From the NCBI RefSeq assembly GCF_005217455.1, contig NZ_SZPQ01000019.1, positions 62,001 to 126,000 of the forward strand: 64,000 nt of DNA, written 5' to 3'. The stretch comes from Martelella alba. GTDB taxonomy: Bacteria; Pseudomonadota; Gammaproteobacteria; Enterobacterales; Enterobacteriaceae. This document shows, in pieces, positions 21,891 to 30,547 of the stretch. The stretch's first letter is position 1, and each line of letters starts with the position of its first letter. Under the pieces are notes generated by a model. It saw nothing but the letters and a program-made list of their open reading frames with translations. It ran no database searches and was not told the DNA's origin. A program made the position numbers and the translations under genes.

Positions 21891-22100
21891 TTAGATAGCT
21901 GTAACGTCAGCGGCCGAAGGGCCTTTGGCGCCGTTAGTGATTTCGAATTCAACACGTTGGCCTTCTGCCAGCGTTTTGAAACCATTACTCTGGATAGCGG
22001 AGAAGTGCACGAACACATCTTTGCTGCCATCTTCAGGAGTAATGAAACCGAACCCTTTGGATTCATTGAACCACTTAACGTTACCTTTAATCTTGGACAT
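21891..22100 (-). CDS. cspE: cold-shock-like RNA chaperone CspE
   Basis: A 69-residue cold-shock-domain protein that binds single-stranded RNA and DNA and melts RNA structure. The ATG at 22100 ([25 protein letters not shown]) matches CspE. RNP1 is KGFGFITP and RNP2 is VFVHFSAI. The gene order tatE-cspE is kept, but crcB, ybeM and pagP, which flank cspE in E. coli, are absent here. Confidence 0.95.
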   Translation of the reverse strand: MSKIKGNVKWFNESKGFGFITPEDGSKDVFVHFSAIQSNGFKTLAEGQRVEFEITNGAKGPSAADVTAI

Positions 22101-22295
22101 CAAACTTACCTTTAAATAAATGAGAGACACAAACTCTGTGTCATGCGTAGTACAGCAATTGGTAAGCCATTTGTCCAGCTGAAAGTCGCCGAAACATGAT
22201 AAAAGTTCGCAAAATAAGATTTTTACCTGCAGATAACTCCCATTGGCATAAATTATCGTGACAATTCATGTTCCCAACGGCATGCCTCAGGGTCG

Positions 22296-23060
22296 CTACA
22301 GATTGTACACCAGCGACACGGCGGTTTTGGTATCCGTGTGTTTCGGGGCGCTGTCCGGCGTACTGCTGTTGTAGGTCACATCATAAGTTACTTTCAGCGC
22401 GAAATTTTTATTGATGGCGACATTCAGTCCGGTTTCCGAGTTGGCGGTAATGTCTTCATTGCCCAATATCGAGACACCTTGGATAAACTGCGTCGTATCC
22501 GTCAACTGGTAAGTAAACGATGTTGCCGCATAAGCCAGCGCTTTGGTTTGACGACCGCCGCCTTCGAATTCATCATGACGAACGCCGGGACCAAATTCCA
22601 CCCGCAAATTGGAAACTGGGCCGTTTAGGATCTGCCTACCATAACCGGCGGTCAGCGTCGAACGGGAACGGTAGCCATTATAGCGATCGCTCAACCAACT
22701 GCCTTGGCTGAACAGGAAATTGTTGGTGTCCAGATTGTGCCGCGCCCGAGCGCCCGCCTGATATTTTTCCGAAGAACGCACATCATCCGAGGAGTCATTC
22801 TGCGCTTCGCCCCAAATACTGTAGGCGTTATCGGTCTTGAACCAGGTCATGGTGGTGCTGGCGGCCAGGGATGAACTGGTGGTATTGCCGGATTGTTTGT
22901 TGTAACTCCCCTGGACATCGCCATCGAAGCTTTTTTTCGCGGTTGAGGGATCATCCAGCGCAGTGAAAATATCAGTATCGGCGAAGGTGGAAAAGCTAGC
23001 CAGGGACATGCCCATGATAGCTAACAGCGACAGAGCCCGAGAGCGGCCATAGCGTGACAT
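22296..23060 (-). CDS. ydiY: YdiY-like outer membrane protein (DUF481)
   Basis: A 254-residue DUF481 protein closely resembling E. coli YdiY. It has a signal peptide (SLLAIMGMSLASFSTFA) and a mature region of alternating beta strands expected to form an outer-membrane barrel, ending in the aromatic-type strand AVSLVYNL. Shared blocks include DDPSTAKKSFDG, KQSGNTTSSSLAASTTMTW, WLSDRYNGYRSRSTLTAGYGRQ and NSETGLNVAINKNF. The function is unknown. A TACACT -10-like element lies near 23117-23122 on the minus strand. Confidence 0.88.
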   Translation of the reverse strand: MSRYGRSRALSLLAIMGMSLASFSTFADTDIFTALDDPSTAKKSFDGDVQGSYNKQSGNTTSSSLAASTTMTWFKTDNAYSIWGEAQNDSSDDVRSSEKYQAGARARHNLDTNNFLFSQGSWLSDRYNGYRSRSTLTAGYGRQILNGPVSNLRVEFGPGVRHDEFEGGGRQTKALAYAATSFTYQLTDTTQFIQGVSILGNEDITANSETGLNVAINKNFALKVTYDVTYNSSTPDSAPKHTDTKTAVSLVYNL

Positions 23061-23496
23061 AGTTTACCTATAAGAGAATATTTGAGGTCGAAAACAGCAC
23101 TTTTAAACAAGAATGAATAGTGTAGCGAATCAGAACAAAAGGTGAACCGGTAATTTTTTGTAATATTAGTAACAAAATCTTAAGCGATATTCCCCATCCA
23201 TGACGCACGCTAAACGCCAGTGGGGTAACTTTGGTAAATAATCTTATATATCATGATATTATAATTGATAAAATGAAAATTGCGCTGCGGTTTTAGCTGT
23301 GATCGGCTTCACAATCACCGCCAGTGATACGGTAGGATTAATCCGAAATGACTGTGAGCTTTTTATTAGGCCCGGTTTTTTTTCAATCCTGTTACTTATA
23401 TGTCGCCAAAGCGTAATACCCTTTATTGCCTGGCGATTCACCCACCATCATCGGGTGAGACTCCAGGGGGAATAGCCATCGCGGAAAATCAATGCT
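23061..23496. other. ydiY upstream spacer
   Basis: AT-rich gene-free stretch upstream of ydiY. Apart from the CRP-like site it holds a small hairpin TTCACCC/GGGTGA near 23436-23458. No credible coding frame was seen. Confidence 0.4.
23298..23313. promoter_or_regulatory. candidate CRP site
   Basis: TGTGATCGGCTTCACA has both CRP half-sites (TGTGA and TCACA) perfect with the correct 6-bp spacing. It lies 238 bp upstream of the ydiY start, far for direct activation of the close promoter-like element. The controlled transcript is unclear. Confidence 0.55.
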
Positions 23497-23624
23497 TATA
23501 TTTACTCGTCATACCACCAGTTGTGTTTGTTGGCGGCGGACACTCGGCCTGGTCACAGTGTTAGCCATGCTTTTAAAGGCCGTCTGGCATGTCGCCGCGC
23601 TACGGCTTGAATTATCTTGAATAG
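23497..23624 (-). repeat. dispersed palindromic repeat, degenerate copy
   Basis: Reverse-orientation copy: begins TTTACTCGTCATACC, has a worn core GTTTGTTGGCGGCGG and CGGCCTGGTCACA, and ends GTCGCCGCGCTACGGCTTGAATTA. Its last 13 bases overlap the stop end of the YmiA-like gene, so the repeat may have supplied the present stop codon. Confidence 0.65.
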
Positions 23625-23716
23625 AGATGCCAGGAAAAAGTGAGGAATATTGCCCAAAACAGCGCGCTGAAAACGAAAACCATAATCCAGGCCTTACGCC
23701 GCATAATGTCCATCAT
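23612..23716 (-). CDS. YmiA-like single-helix membrane micro-protein
   Basis: A 34-residue ORF, MMDIMRRKAWIMVFVFSA followed by LFWAIFLTFSWHLYSR. It has a basic N-terminus and one membrane helix. It strongly resembles the C-terminal core of E. coli YmiA (RKAWLAVFLGSALFW...), a 46-residue putative membrane protein of unknown function. The start is one of two adjacent ATG codons, or a third ATG four codons on. The ribosome-binding site is weak (GGAATC). The 3' end runs into a dispersed repeat, and the YmiA N-terminal hydrophilic part is missing. Confidence 0.6.
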   Translation of the reverse strand: MMDIMRRKAWIMVFVFSALFWAIFLTFSWHLYSR

Positions 23717-23931
23717 CTGATTCCGAAATCAAGGGAATAAAAGACGATTATAAAAAATGCCCGTCAAAAACGATGGTCGGATTAGCGTTCAGAAAATAGG
23801 CTTTTTTACAGGATTGGGTTATGGGCGACAGTCGATTAACCGGTATCCCTTAACCGCCAATCGGTGCCGCGCGCGATTGCCGGCCACACGTATGCCGGCG
23901 ATTTACCGGCTCGCTGGCACCCCTGGCATGC

Positions 23932-24432
23932 TCAGTCTTTGCTGTTACGCATCTGAACACCGGATCTTTTATGGGGTTTGTCGGTATGGGGTGCCGACAG
24001 CTTTGGCGCGGGCCGTATGGCCAACAGGTATGCGCCGTCCACTTTGGTTAGATATGCCTGACACTCCACCGTGGGGCTGGCAACCCGCCGAAGCGATAAA
24101 CCATCATAATGCAACATGCCATTAGTCATGACGAGTTGATGGTTTTCGTTTTTCACATTGACGTTAAACAGTTTACCATCCTGCCAGTATAACTTGCCCT
24201 GTCGCGCGATCGTGCGCTGCCATTGGCGACAGTCCAGGGTATCCCCCGAGCGGGTGATGATTAAACTGGCGATAGCCTCCGGACTTACCAACGCGCGTTG
24301 CGGCCCATCGCTCATCCACACGCCATCCAACCCCTGCGGTGGGGGTGTTTTGATAACTTTGGCGTAATCCATTGTACCCGCGCATCCACCGAGAAGCAGC
24401 GTCAGCAGGCCGGCGACGAAAATTTTCTTCAT
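23932..24432 (-). CDS. yedD: lipoprotein YedD
   Basis: A 166-residue outer-envelope lipoprotein of unknown function. Lipobox LGGC puts the lipidated cysteine at residue 17. The region TPPPQGLDGVWMSDGPQRALVSPEAIASLIITRSGDTLDCRQWQRTIA is nearly the same as E. coli YedD. It is about 30 residues longer than E. coli YedD because of a basic C-terminal tail (PHTDKPHKRSGVQMRNSKD) that looks like drift. E. coli has it near the flagellar genes; here it stands alone. Confidence 0.88.
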   Translation of the reverse strand: MKKIFVAGLLTLLLGGCAGTMDYAKVIKTPPPQGLDGVWMSDGPQRALVSPEAIASLIITRSGDTLDCRQWQRTIARQGKLYWQDGKLFNVNVKNENHQLVMTNGMLHYDGLSLRRVASPTVECQAYLTKVDGAYLLAIRPAPKLSAPHTDKPHKRSGVQMRNSKD

Positions 24433-24524
24433 ATCCCTATCCTTATTCAGACGAGGCGAAATTCTAGCATCAAAGCAGGCCGGCTGTTAAAAGCATTCGC
24501 TACCCTATGCATAATATATCTGGC

Positions 24525-24652
24525 GTCGATACTCGCCCAATTCAAGTTGCTTCTAGGTTGGCTGCGCTCGCCCGCCCGGTCATAGCGTCGGCCAGGCTCC
24601 TGGAGACGTTCCCGCTTGCCGCCGCCATGCAACTTGAAATATGTAGAGTACA
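24525..24652 (-). repeat. dispersed palindromic repeat
   Basis: Reverse-orientation copy of about 128 bp with the core GGTTGGCTGCGCTCGCCCGCC and far end TTGCCGCCGCCATGCAACTTGAAATA. It lies in the yedD upstream spacer. Confidence 0.8.
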
Positions 24653-24968
24653 AATGTCAGCATCGGCAAGCACGTCAATCATGTGTTTACCATGCCATTA
24701 CAGTGTAATTTTTCTAGTCGATAACCTGGCGGGATATTCACTGCGATGCGCGAATCGCGAGCAAATCGAAACAAAGCGATCTAACTTTTTGATTTAATTG
24801 GTATTATCCCAGGCCATTTTCCTGGTGACTAAAAGATTTCGCTTCTTTCGATTCGCCGATGTTCAAAGGGTGGAGCCATTGCCAGTCGGTGACGACAGGG
24901 AATAATTGATAAGGGATAAAAGCATATCGTCTAGCGAATTGTGCCCGCCGTCGCTGGGTATGTCCATT
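24653..24968. other. gene-free spacer
   Basis: A 316-bp AT-leaning stretch between the repeat and the OB-fold gene. No reading frame, hairpin terminator or recognizable site stood out. Confidence 0.4.
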
Positions 24969-25268
24969 TCAGATTGAGATAATCTGATCAGCAACAATTG
25001 AATAGCCTCCATTCCACTCCATACGTCCAGTCACTTTAAGCCTTTCGCCACGCAGATGAACCATCAACTCCAACGCCATGATATCGAAACCCACCACGGT
25101 CAGGGGATAGGAACTTCTTTTATCGCTTTCCGCCAATAGCGTTGCCTTAACCATCGGGCGGCCAGCCGTGCCTTTGATACGACATGGCGCTTTGGTGATA
25201 ACGCCCGACAGGGTGGCGATAATCGGCTTATGGTTGGTTTCAGTTGCTTGCTCGCTGCTCAGATTCAT
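24969..25268 (-). CDS. small OB-fold (SSB/PriB-like) protein
   Basis: A 99-residue protein with the look of an OB-fold single-stranded-DNA-binding family member. It starts with a strand after a short tail (IATLSGVITKAPCRIKGTAGRPMVKATLLAE), then PLTVVGFDIMALELMVHLRGERLKVTGRMEWN, and ends SIVADQIISI. The order of strands and the closing VADQIIS block are typical of SSB-like proteins. Conserved SSB aromatic DNA-stacking residues are not obvious and there is no acidic SSB tail. It is not PriB proper. It is preceded by a weak GGTAACC-type ribosome-binding region and stands alone, so its role (replication, mobile-element remnant or other) is unknown. Confidence 0.6.
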   Translation of the reverse strand: MNLSSEQATETNHKPIIATLSGVITKAPCRIKGTAGRPMVKATLLAESDKRSSYPLTVVGFDIMALELMVHLRGERLKVTGRMEWNGGYSIVADQIISI

Positions 25269-25371
25269 GACAGGTTACCTCCGCATTTTCATTCTATTGT
25301 CAAAAAGGGAGGATATTTTACCTGATCGGCAAGTGGTTGTGTGAGCCTTTTGCACAAATTATGCGCTAAAT

Positions 25372-26262
25372 CTATTTATGCTCAACATTTTCCTGGGTGT
25401 GATTCCTTGCCGCCGCCGGAAAATCGGTCAGCGCGGACGGACGGTATTCCTCCACCAGCGCCAACGCAATGGCCTCGGTTTCGGCATCCGGTCGACCGGA
25501 TATATCGGCCGGCCGGAAGTGCATCTGAAAAGCGCTGAGAGTCTTGAGGGTTTCTTCATCCGCCACCCCGGTTTGCGGAATGCGATATCCATAGGCGGCC
25601 AGGGCGCGCTGTACAAGCGCGACCGATGCGGGAGCGCCGGCGGGCCGGCCCGCCAGGTACTTGGCCACTCTCTGCTTGTCCGGCCAGGCGCCGATACCCT
25701 GGCCTGCCAGGTTTTCCCAGGGAAAACGCGGACCGGGATCCCATTTGCGCAGCGGCGCGATGTCACTATGCGCGACCACATTATCCGGTGTTATCTGATA
25801 ACGGCGAATGATATCCCTGGCAAGTCGGGATACTAAATCGATTTGCGCGGCGGTGTAAGGGGACCACCGTCTGCCGGCAAACGTTTCCCGATAACCCGGA
25901 TTGACGATCTCGATGCCGATGGCGCTGTCATTGAGGTTTTCCCGCCCTTGCCAATAGCTGACCCCCGCGTGCCAGGCGCGTTTTTGCTCAGGCACCAACT
26001 GCCTGACAACGGGTTTTCCGGCCAAGCGGGGCGGCATGCTGCCCACCAGATAGTGTGCGCTTACCTCTCCTGTGGTCAACAACCGCAATGATTCGGCGTC
26101 GTCCGCCGCGGTATAATGCAACACCAGAAAACGGACCCGTTCGTTTTGACTCCGGGACGCGACGGAGGTATCCGCCCAGTAATCGCCCCGATCGATGTTG
26201 CCGTGACTTCCCCGACATCCCGCCAAGAGAGTCGCCAACAGACAAAACAGGATTTTCAGCAT
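25372..26262 (-). CDS. amiD: N-acetylmuramoyl-L-alanine amidase AmiD
   Basis: Outer-membrane lipoprotein that cleaves the amide bond between muramic acid and L-alanine, including anhydro-muropeptides. Lipobox LAGC gives the lipidated Cys16. The amidase_2 domain has zinc-ligand candidates His49 (VLHYTA) and the histidine/aspartate in VVAHSDIAPLRKWDPGP. The C-terminal peptidoglycan-binding-like domain contains LSAFQMHFRPADISGRPDAETEAIA. At 296 residues it is about 20 longer than E. coli AmiD, mainly at the C-terminus (FPAAARNHTQENVEHK). Confidence 0.94.
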   Translation of the reverse strand: MLKILFCLLATLLAGCRGSHGNIDRGDYWADTSVASRSQNERVRFLVLHYTAADDAESLRLLTTGEVSAHYLVGSMPPRLAGKPVVRQLVPEQKRAWHAGVSYWQGRENLNDSAIGIEIVNPGYRETFAGRRWSPYTAAQIDLVSRLARDIIRRYQITPDNVVAHSDIAPLRKWDPGPRFPWENLAGQGIGAWPDKQRVAKYLAGRPAGAPASVALVQRALAAYGYRIPQTGVADEETLKTLSAFQMHFRPADISGRPDAETEAIALALVEEYRPSALTDFPAAARNHTQENVEHK

Positions 26263-26804
26263 GCGTCCGGCTTCCCGTAAAAAAATTCAACATAACCGGC
26301 CGTCCATTAACCGAGCTTAAACAAAATAGCCATTCCGCAAGAACCCGCCGCGCGGGCTATGGCGCGCCCCTGTTATTTTACGGCGTTCGCGCCTGTCAAT
26401 GTCCTCGTCTGCGCTATGGCCGGCGTCAATAAGCGTTGGCGCTCCCCGGCAGCTGCATCATAAATAGTTCACATTATTGCCCGACGAAGGGCTTCCTTGC
26501 GCGCCGCCGCCATGAGGCGCGAACGCTGTAGGGGCCATAATAGATTTACAATAAAAAGATCACGTCTATTTAGGGTGTTTCCTCGGAATTATTTAGGGTA
26601 ATAAGCATGATCGATTCGATAATTTACGTTAAGTAAGATAAACCGTTCATCCTGCCTTTTCCCGCCGCCTCCCGTTTCGTCCATGCCTCATCATCCCGTT
26701 AAAGAAAATCAAAATCAGGCCGTTAACACTTTTGACTTTATAACAGTCAAGGGCGATCGCTCCATGAGCGTATTTGAATTTCGCGACAACACAGTGAAGC
26801 GGCA
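26263..26804. other. gene-free spacer before the trypsin-like gene
   Basis: A 542-bp stretch between divergent genes. The stretch near 26540-26640 is AT-rich and could hold the promoter of the downstream gene. A small GCCC-GACGA-GGGC hairpin lies near 26478-26491. No credible gene was seen. Confidence 0.4.
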
Positions 26805-27392
26805 ATGATGAAAAAGAATGTTTCGACAATGTTATTTCCTTTGCTCTTGTCCGCTTGTACCGCTGTCGGACATTATAAAGTCGATAAGACCGCGGAAAGT
26901 AAAGCCGATTTTCATTTCGTCGGTATTCCGGTGCTGGCCGGCGCAATCGGGTCGAGCTTTCCTATCAGCGAGAAATACAGTCTCACCGCCGCGCATGTGG
27001 CAAAAGTGATGATGGTGAAGGTCAAAGCCTATAACCCCCTTTGCGATGTGGCGATTATTTATCATGACAATAGCGGACGCAAAATTCCCAGACTGGAAAC
27101 CGCGGATAAAGGCACTAAAATCAATCTCTACGGCTATAACGCCTATACCGCCATGCCAACCTCTTCAAGCGGCGTTTTACAGGAATTCGGCTGGTGGGAC
27201 AAACCGGGCACCAGTTGCCTGTATGGCCTGAGCAACGCGGGGGGCGTGCCCGGAATGAGCGGTGGACCGGTATATGCCCAGGACGGCGCGGTGGTGGGCG
27301 TGTTCACGGCGACCCATCCGGCCAGAAGACAAACTATGTTTGTGCCTTATCAGGAAATCGCCGACTGGGTCAATAAAGAAATTCGCAGCTAA
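26805..27392 (+). CDS. trypsin-like serine protease lipoprotein
   Basis: A 195-residue chymotrypsin-fold protease with a lipoprotein signal: lipobox LSAC, lipidated Cys18. The catalytic triad reads clearly as His64 (LTAAHVAK), Asp81 (LCDVAIIYHD) and Ser152 (GMSGGPVYAQDG). It is compact and has no PDZ domain, unlike DegP/DegS. Cys80 and Cys138 could form a disulfide. It is expected to be tethered in the periplasm or outer membrane. The residue after the lipidated cysteine is Thr19, compatible with outer-membrane sorting. Two ATG codons in tandem can start it. Substrate and pathway are unknown; the neighbours are AmiD and a SlyB-like lipoprotein. Confidence 0.8.
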   Translation: MMKKNVSTMLFPLLLSACTAVGHYKVDKTAESKADFHFVGIPVLAGAIGSSFPISEKYSLTAAHVAKVMMVKVKAYNPLCDVAIIYHDNSGRKIPRLETADKGTKINLYGYNAYTAMPTSSSGVLQEFGWWDKPGTSCLYGLSNAGGVPGMSGGPVYAQDGAVVGVFTATHPARRQTMFVPYQEIADWVNKEIRS

Positions 27393-27640
27393 AACTTATC
27401 TCGGGGAGCAAAGAATGTCCCGTCCAACGACGGCGGCTGTACCCACGCTACTTGTTTCCCGCCATTTTCCATCACCGACAGTCACTATTCCCATCGACGG
27501 TCCCATTTATCGAACAAGCCGTTTTTTCCCGCGCGCATGAGTGAAATCATTGCCATAGTTATTCCGGCGCATTTTGCGGCTGAGCCATTTTTTTATCAAA
27601 ATAGGCTTGCCGGATATCGTTTCCGTCGATTATTATGAAA
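27393..27640. other. gene-free spacer
   Basis: Holds a 41-codon open frame (27415-27540, MSRPTTAAVPTLLVSRHF...) behind a GGGGAG site 7 bases upstream. Its composition is not protein-like enough to call a gene. Nothing else was noticed. Confidence 0.3.
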
Positions 27641-27769
27641 ATAGATTCGTCATACTACCCGTTGCCTCTTTGTTGGCCGCGCTCGCTCACCCCGGTCACA
27701 TAGTCGGCCACGCTTCTGGGGGCTCGCTCCCTTGTCGCCGCAATGCGGCTTGAGTGGCGCAGGGTATAG
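27641..27769 (-). repeat. dispersed palindromic repeat
   Basis: Reverse-orientation copy of about 129 bp with end ATTCGTCATACTACCC, core GTTGCCTCTTTGTTGGCCGC, then CTCGCTCACCCCGGTCACAT, and far end TTGTCGCCGCAATGCGGCTTGAGT. Confidence 0.85.
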
Positions 27770-27935
27770 GCAGGGTAATCCCGCTGGCTCATTTTCTTTC
27801 TGGTATGAGAAATACATAAACCACCATCAAGTAAGGAGGGTTCCTTTTATCAAAATTAAAAAATTAATTTGATTATTATTTTTTATAAATTGAAAACTAT
27901 TAATATTTATTTCTCGTGCAAAAGAAAGATATCTT

Positions 27936-28024
27936 CTCAATAATTCAAGTCGCATCGCGGCGGCAGGCGAACGGCACATTTGTCGTGAGTGAATGCAGCT
28001 AGCGAAAATATGACGTTATGTATA
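27936..28024 (+). repeat. dispersed palindromic repeat, shortened copy
   Basis: Forward-orientation, about 89 bp. It begins TCAATAATTCAAGTCGCATC, continues GCGGCGGCAGG and ends AAAATATGACGTTATGTATA; the central conserved core is missing. An AT-rich block (27842-27920) precedes it. Confidence 0.65.
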
Positions 28025-28144
28025 AGGGTTGGCGCTGGATAGCGCATATCTTCACATCCGCAACGCGGTCAATAATATTTGCCCTTTGTCACAGGCGGGT
28101 TCACCCCCCTTCACGGGCAAAGGGAAATATCACCGAGGATTATT

Positions 28145-28612
28145 ATGAAGCGAAACGGCATTGTTATTGCGATCACCATGGCATTATTAAGCGGATGCGC
28201 CGCTAACCGCACATCCTCCGGCGATACCTTTACGGCGGCGCAAGCACGGCAGATCCAGACGGTAACCTACGGCACCCTGATTTCGGTTCGTCCGGTCACT
28301 ATCCAGGGCGGCGACGGCAAAAATGCCCTGGGCACCATCGGCGGCGGCGTGGTAGGCGGATTTTTGGGGAATACCGTCGGGGGCGGACGGGGACGGAGCC
28401 TGGCCACCGCCGCCGGCGCCGTGGGTGGCGCCGCCGCCGGCGCCGGCATTCAAAATGCCGCTAATCGCAGTAGCGGCGTGGAACTGGAAATCCGCCGCGA
28501 TGACGGAAGCACCATTATCGTGGTCCAGGCCCAGGGAACCAGCCAGTTCCATGTAGGACAGCGCGTCGCTATCGCCACGAACGGGAGCACCACCACGGTT
28601 TCTCCGCGCTGA
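28145..28612 (+). CDS. SlyB/PcpB-like glycine-zipper outer membrane lipoprotein
   Basis: A 155-residue lipoprotein of the 17-kDa surface-antigen/glycine-zipper family. Lipobox LSGC gives the lipidated Cys18. The central two-helix glycine zipper is obvious (GTIGGGVVGGFLGNTVGGGRG, then AAGAVGGAAAGAGIQ), and the C-terminal part forms strands (GVELEIRRDDGSTIIVVQAQG). E. coli SlyB is PhoP-controlled and stabilizes outer-membrane proteins; this protein is a paralog or relative, and the two cannot be told apart by reading. The ATG at 28145 follows an AGGATT site and the signal peptide starts there, so a longer upstream frame is rejected. Confidence 0.85.
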   Translation: MKRNGIVIAITMALLSGCAANRTSSGDTFTAAQARQIQTVTYGTLISVRPVTIQGGDGKNALGTIGGGVVGGFLGNTVGGGRGRSLATAAGAVGGAAAGAGIQNAANRSSGVELEIRRDDGSTIIVVQAQGTSQFHVGQRVAIATNGSTTTVSPR

Positions 28613-28759
28613 CCCACCCGCCGGGTTAGGCCGCTTTGGAGAAAAGCAGCGGACCGCGCTAACCCTCGGTTGAGATAGCATCCCGATACCACGCGGTATG
28701 ACTCGATAAAAGTGCGCTAAATCTAAATTGTCATGCCGCGCAGGTTATATTTCACATAG

Positions 28760-28949
28760 ACATTAACGCATTCGAGTCGTACCGCGGCGACAAGTAGAGC
28801 GACAAATTCGTCGGGAACGATGATGAACCGTCAACGACGGGCCGCCGATGAGAGACTGGATATTTCTCATGCTTTCCCAGGAGCATGGACGACGCCATGA
28901 CTGGGGCAGGCGCTGTAAACATAAAGTCAACGCGAAGTATGGCGTGTAT
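28760..28949 (+). repeat. dispersed palindromic repeat, long variant
   Basis: Forward-orientation, about 190 bp. It starts ATTAACGCATTCGAGTCGTACC and ends GCGAAGTATGGCGTGTAT. It carries an extra internal segment (ATTCGTCGGGAACG...TGAACCGTCAACGACGGGCC) shared with the copy at 34891 but absent from the short copies. It lies just before the hydrolase gene at 28983. Confidence 0.75.
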
Positions 28950-28982
28950 CGATGGCTTTGTCATTAACAGGGGTAATCCATT

Positions 28983-30467
28983 ATGTCGATTAAGGCCGTA
29001 AAAAAATGGCTGATCCGCTGTATCTGGGTTCTGGTGATTTTTATTGTCGCGGTATTTAGCGTAAGGGTTTATCAAACGCAAAGCGGGCCGCAACTACAAC
29101 TTTGGCATACCTATGTTCCCGATGATATGACAGCGAGTGATATCGACAGATCCAGTTGGGACGATTACATCCAGGCGGAAGATGCCTTATTCCAAAGCGT
29201 GCGGGAAAATGTCACCGATAAGCTGCAGCCGGCGGTAGAAACACCACTCAATCGTTATTATTCCGGCAGTCCAATCTATCCGGGACACTTTGCCACCGAT
29301 TGGAATCGGTCATACATCATGATGCCGGATGGCGCGCCTCGCGGCGCGGTGGTTTTACTCCATGGACTGACCGATACGCCCTATAGCCTGAGACATATAG
29401 CCGAAAATTACCGCCGGCGCGGCTATGTGGCCGTGGGCATCCGGTTGCCGGGTCACGGCACGGTGCCGGCCGGGCTGACCCAGGCCAAATGGCCGGATTG
29501 GACAGCCGCCACCCGCCTTGCGGTGCGCGAGGCCAAAATACTCAGCGGCGCTGACCTGCCGCTGCATATCGTCGGATTTTCCAATGGCGGCGCGCTGGCC
29601 ATGAAGTATACCCTGGATTCACTGGATAATCCCAACCTGGCCAAGCCTTCCCGGGTGATACTGATTTCCCCCATGATAGGCGTGACCCGTTTTGCCCGTT
29701 TCGCCGGTATCGCCGGCTGGCCGGCTTTTTTTCCTGCTTTCGCCAAAGCCGCCTGGCTCGGGATCGTACCGGAATTCAACCCGTTTAAATACAATTCATT
29801 TCCGGTCAATGCCGCGCGGCAATCCTACGAGCTGACCCAGGTATTGCAACAGCAAATTGCCCGCGATGCCCGTAATGGCCGGCTGGCGGCCTTGCCGCCG
29901 ATTCTGACTTTCCAGTCCCTGATGGATTCAACAGTCAGCACCCGGGCAATTATCACCGCGCTCTATGATCACTTGCCCGCCAATGGCAGCGAGGTGGTGT
30001 TGTTCGATCTCAACCAGGCGGAAAGCTTCGGCCCCCTGCTCCGGTCATCGTCCTACACCGCGCTTTCCAGGGTGTTGCCCCCCCCGCCGCGCCGTTATAC
30101 CACGACCGTGGTGACCAATGTCTCCCCCCATAGCCTTGATACGGTGGCCAAGACCGTATTGGCGGGAGAAACGGTGGAAACCATAGAGCCACTGGGAATC
30201 GAATATCCGGCGGATATCTTCTCGCTGTCCCATGTGGCGCTGCCTTTTCCCACCAGCGATTCGCTGTACGGCCGTTATCCGAATCCGCGGAATCAGTACG
30301 GTATCAGCCTCGGCGCCTTTGCCGCCCGCGGAGAACGCTCGGTGCTGGTGGTTGGACTGGATTCATTAATGCGGCTCTCATCTAACCCTTTCTACCCTTA
30401 TATGCTGCAACGTATAGATAACAAAATCGAGCCGTCAACGCCTGAAGCGGCGGTGAATACCCATTGA
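28983..30467 (+). CDS. membrane-anchored alpha/beta hydrolase
   Basis: A 494-residue protein with one N-terminal membrane segment (CIWVLVIFIVAVFSV) and an alpha/beta-hydrolase domain from about residue 115. The oxyanion region is VVLLHGLTDTPYSLR, and the nucleophile elbow GFSNGG has Ser200. The acid and histidine lie in the second half; SHVALPFP is a candidate site for the histidine. The fold resembles lysophospholipase/carboxylesterase proteins, but the protein is long and the substrate is unknown. The domain probably faces the periplasm. It sits 80 bp before the RND pump genes in the same direction and may be co-transcribed with them. Confidence 0.75.
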   Translation: MSIKAVKKWLIRCIWVLVIFIVAVFSVRVYQTQSGPQLQLWHTYVPDDMTASDIDRSSWDDYIQAEDALFQSVRENVTDKLQPAVETPLNRYYSGSPIYPGHFATDWNRSYIMMPDGAPRGAVVLLHGLTDTPYSLRHIAENYRRRGYVAVGIRLPGHGTVPAGLTQAKWPDWTAATRLAVREAKILSGADLPLHIVGFSNGGALAMKYTLDSLDNPNLAKPSRVILISPMIGVTRFARFAGIAGWPAFFPAFAKAAWLGIVPEFNPFKYNSFPVNAARQSYELTQVLQQQIARDARNGRLAALPPILTFQSLMDSTVSTRAIITALYDHLPANGSEVVLFDLNQAESFGPLLRSSSYTALSRVLPPPPRRYTTTVVTNVSPHSLDTVAKTVLAGETVETIEPLGIEYPADIFSLSHVALPFPTSDSLYGRYPNPRNQYGISLGAFAARGERSVLVVGLDSLMRLSSNPFYPYMLQRIDNKIEPSTPEAAVNTH

Positions 30468-30547
30468 TGGTTCCCAAGGAGCGATAAAAACGATAACGGG
30501 TATGGCTGTCATCGGCGAAAACACCACAATCAATATCGGACAACACC

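Noticed and set aside
24969-25268. Call as PriB
   Set aside because: It is not in the rpsF-priB-rpsR-rplI operon and lacks the PriB sequence pattern; only the OB-fold look is shared.
27415-27540. 41-codon small ORF with a GGGGAG site
   Set aside because: Composition (many P, T, R, S) and lack of any recognizable feature make coding doubtful.
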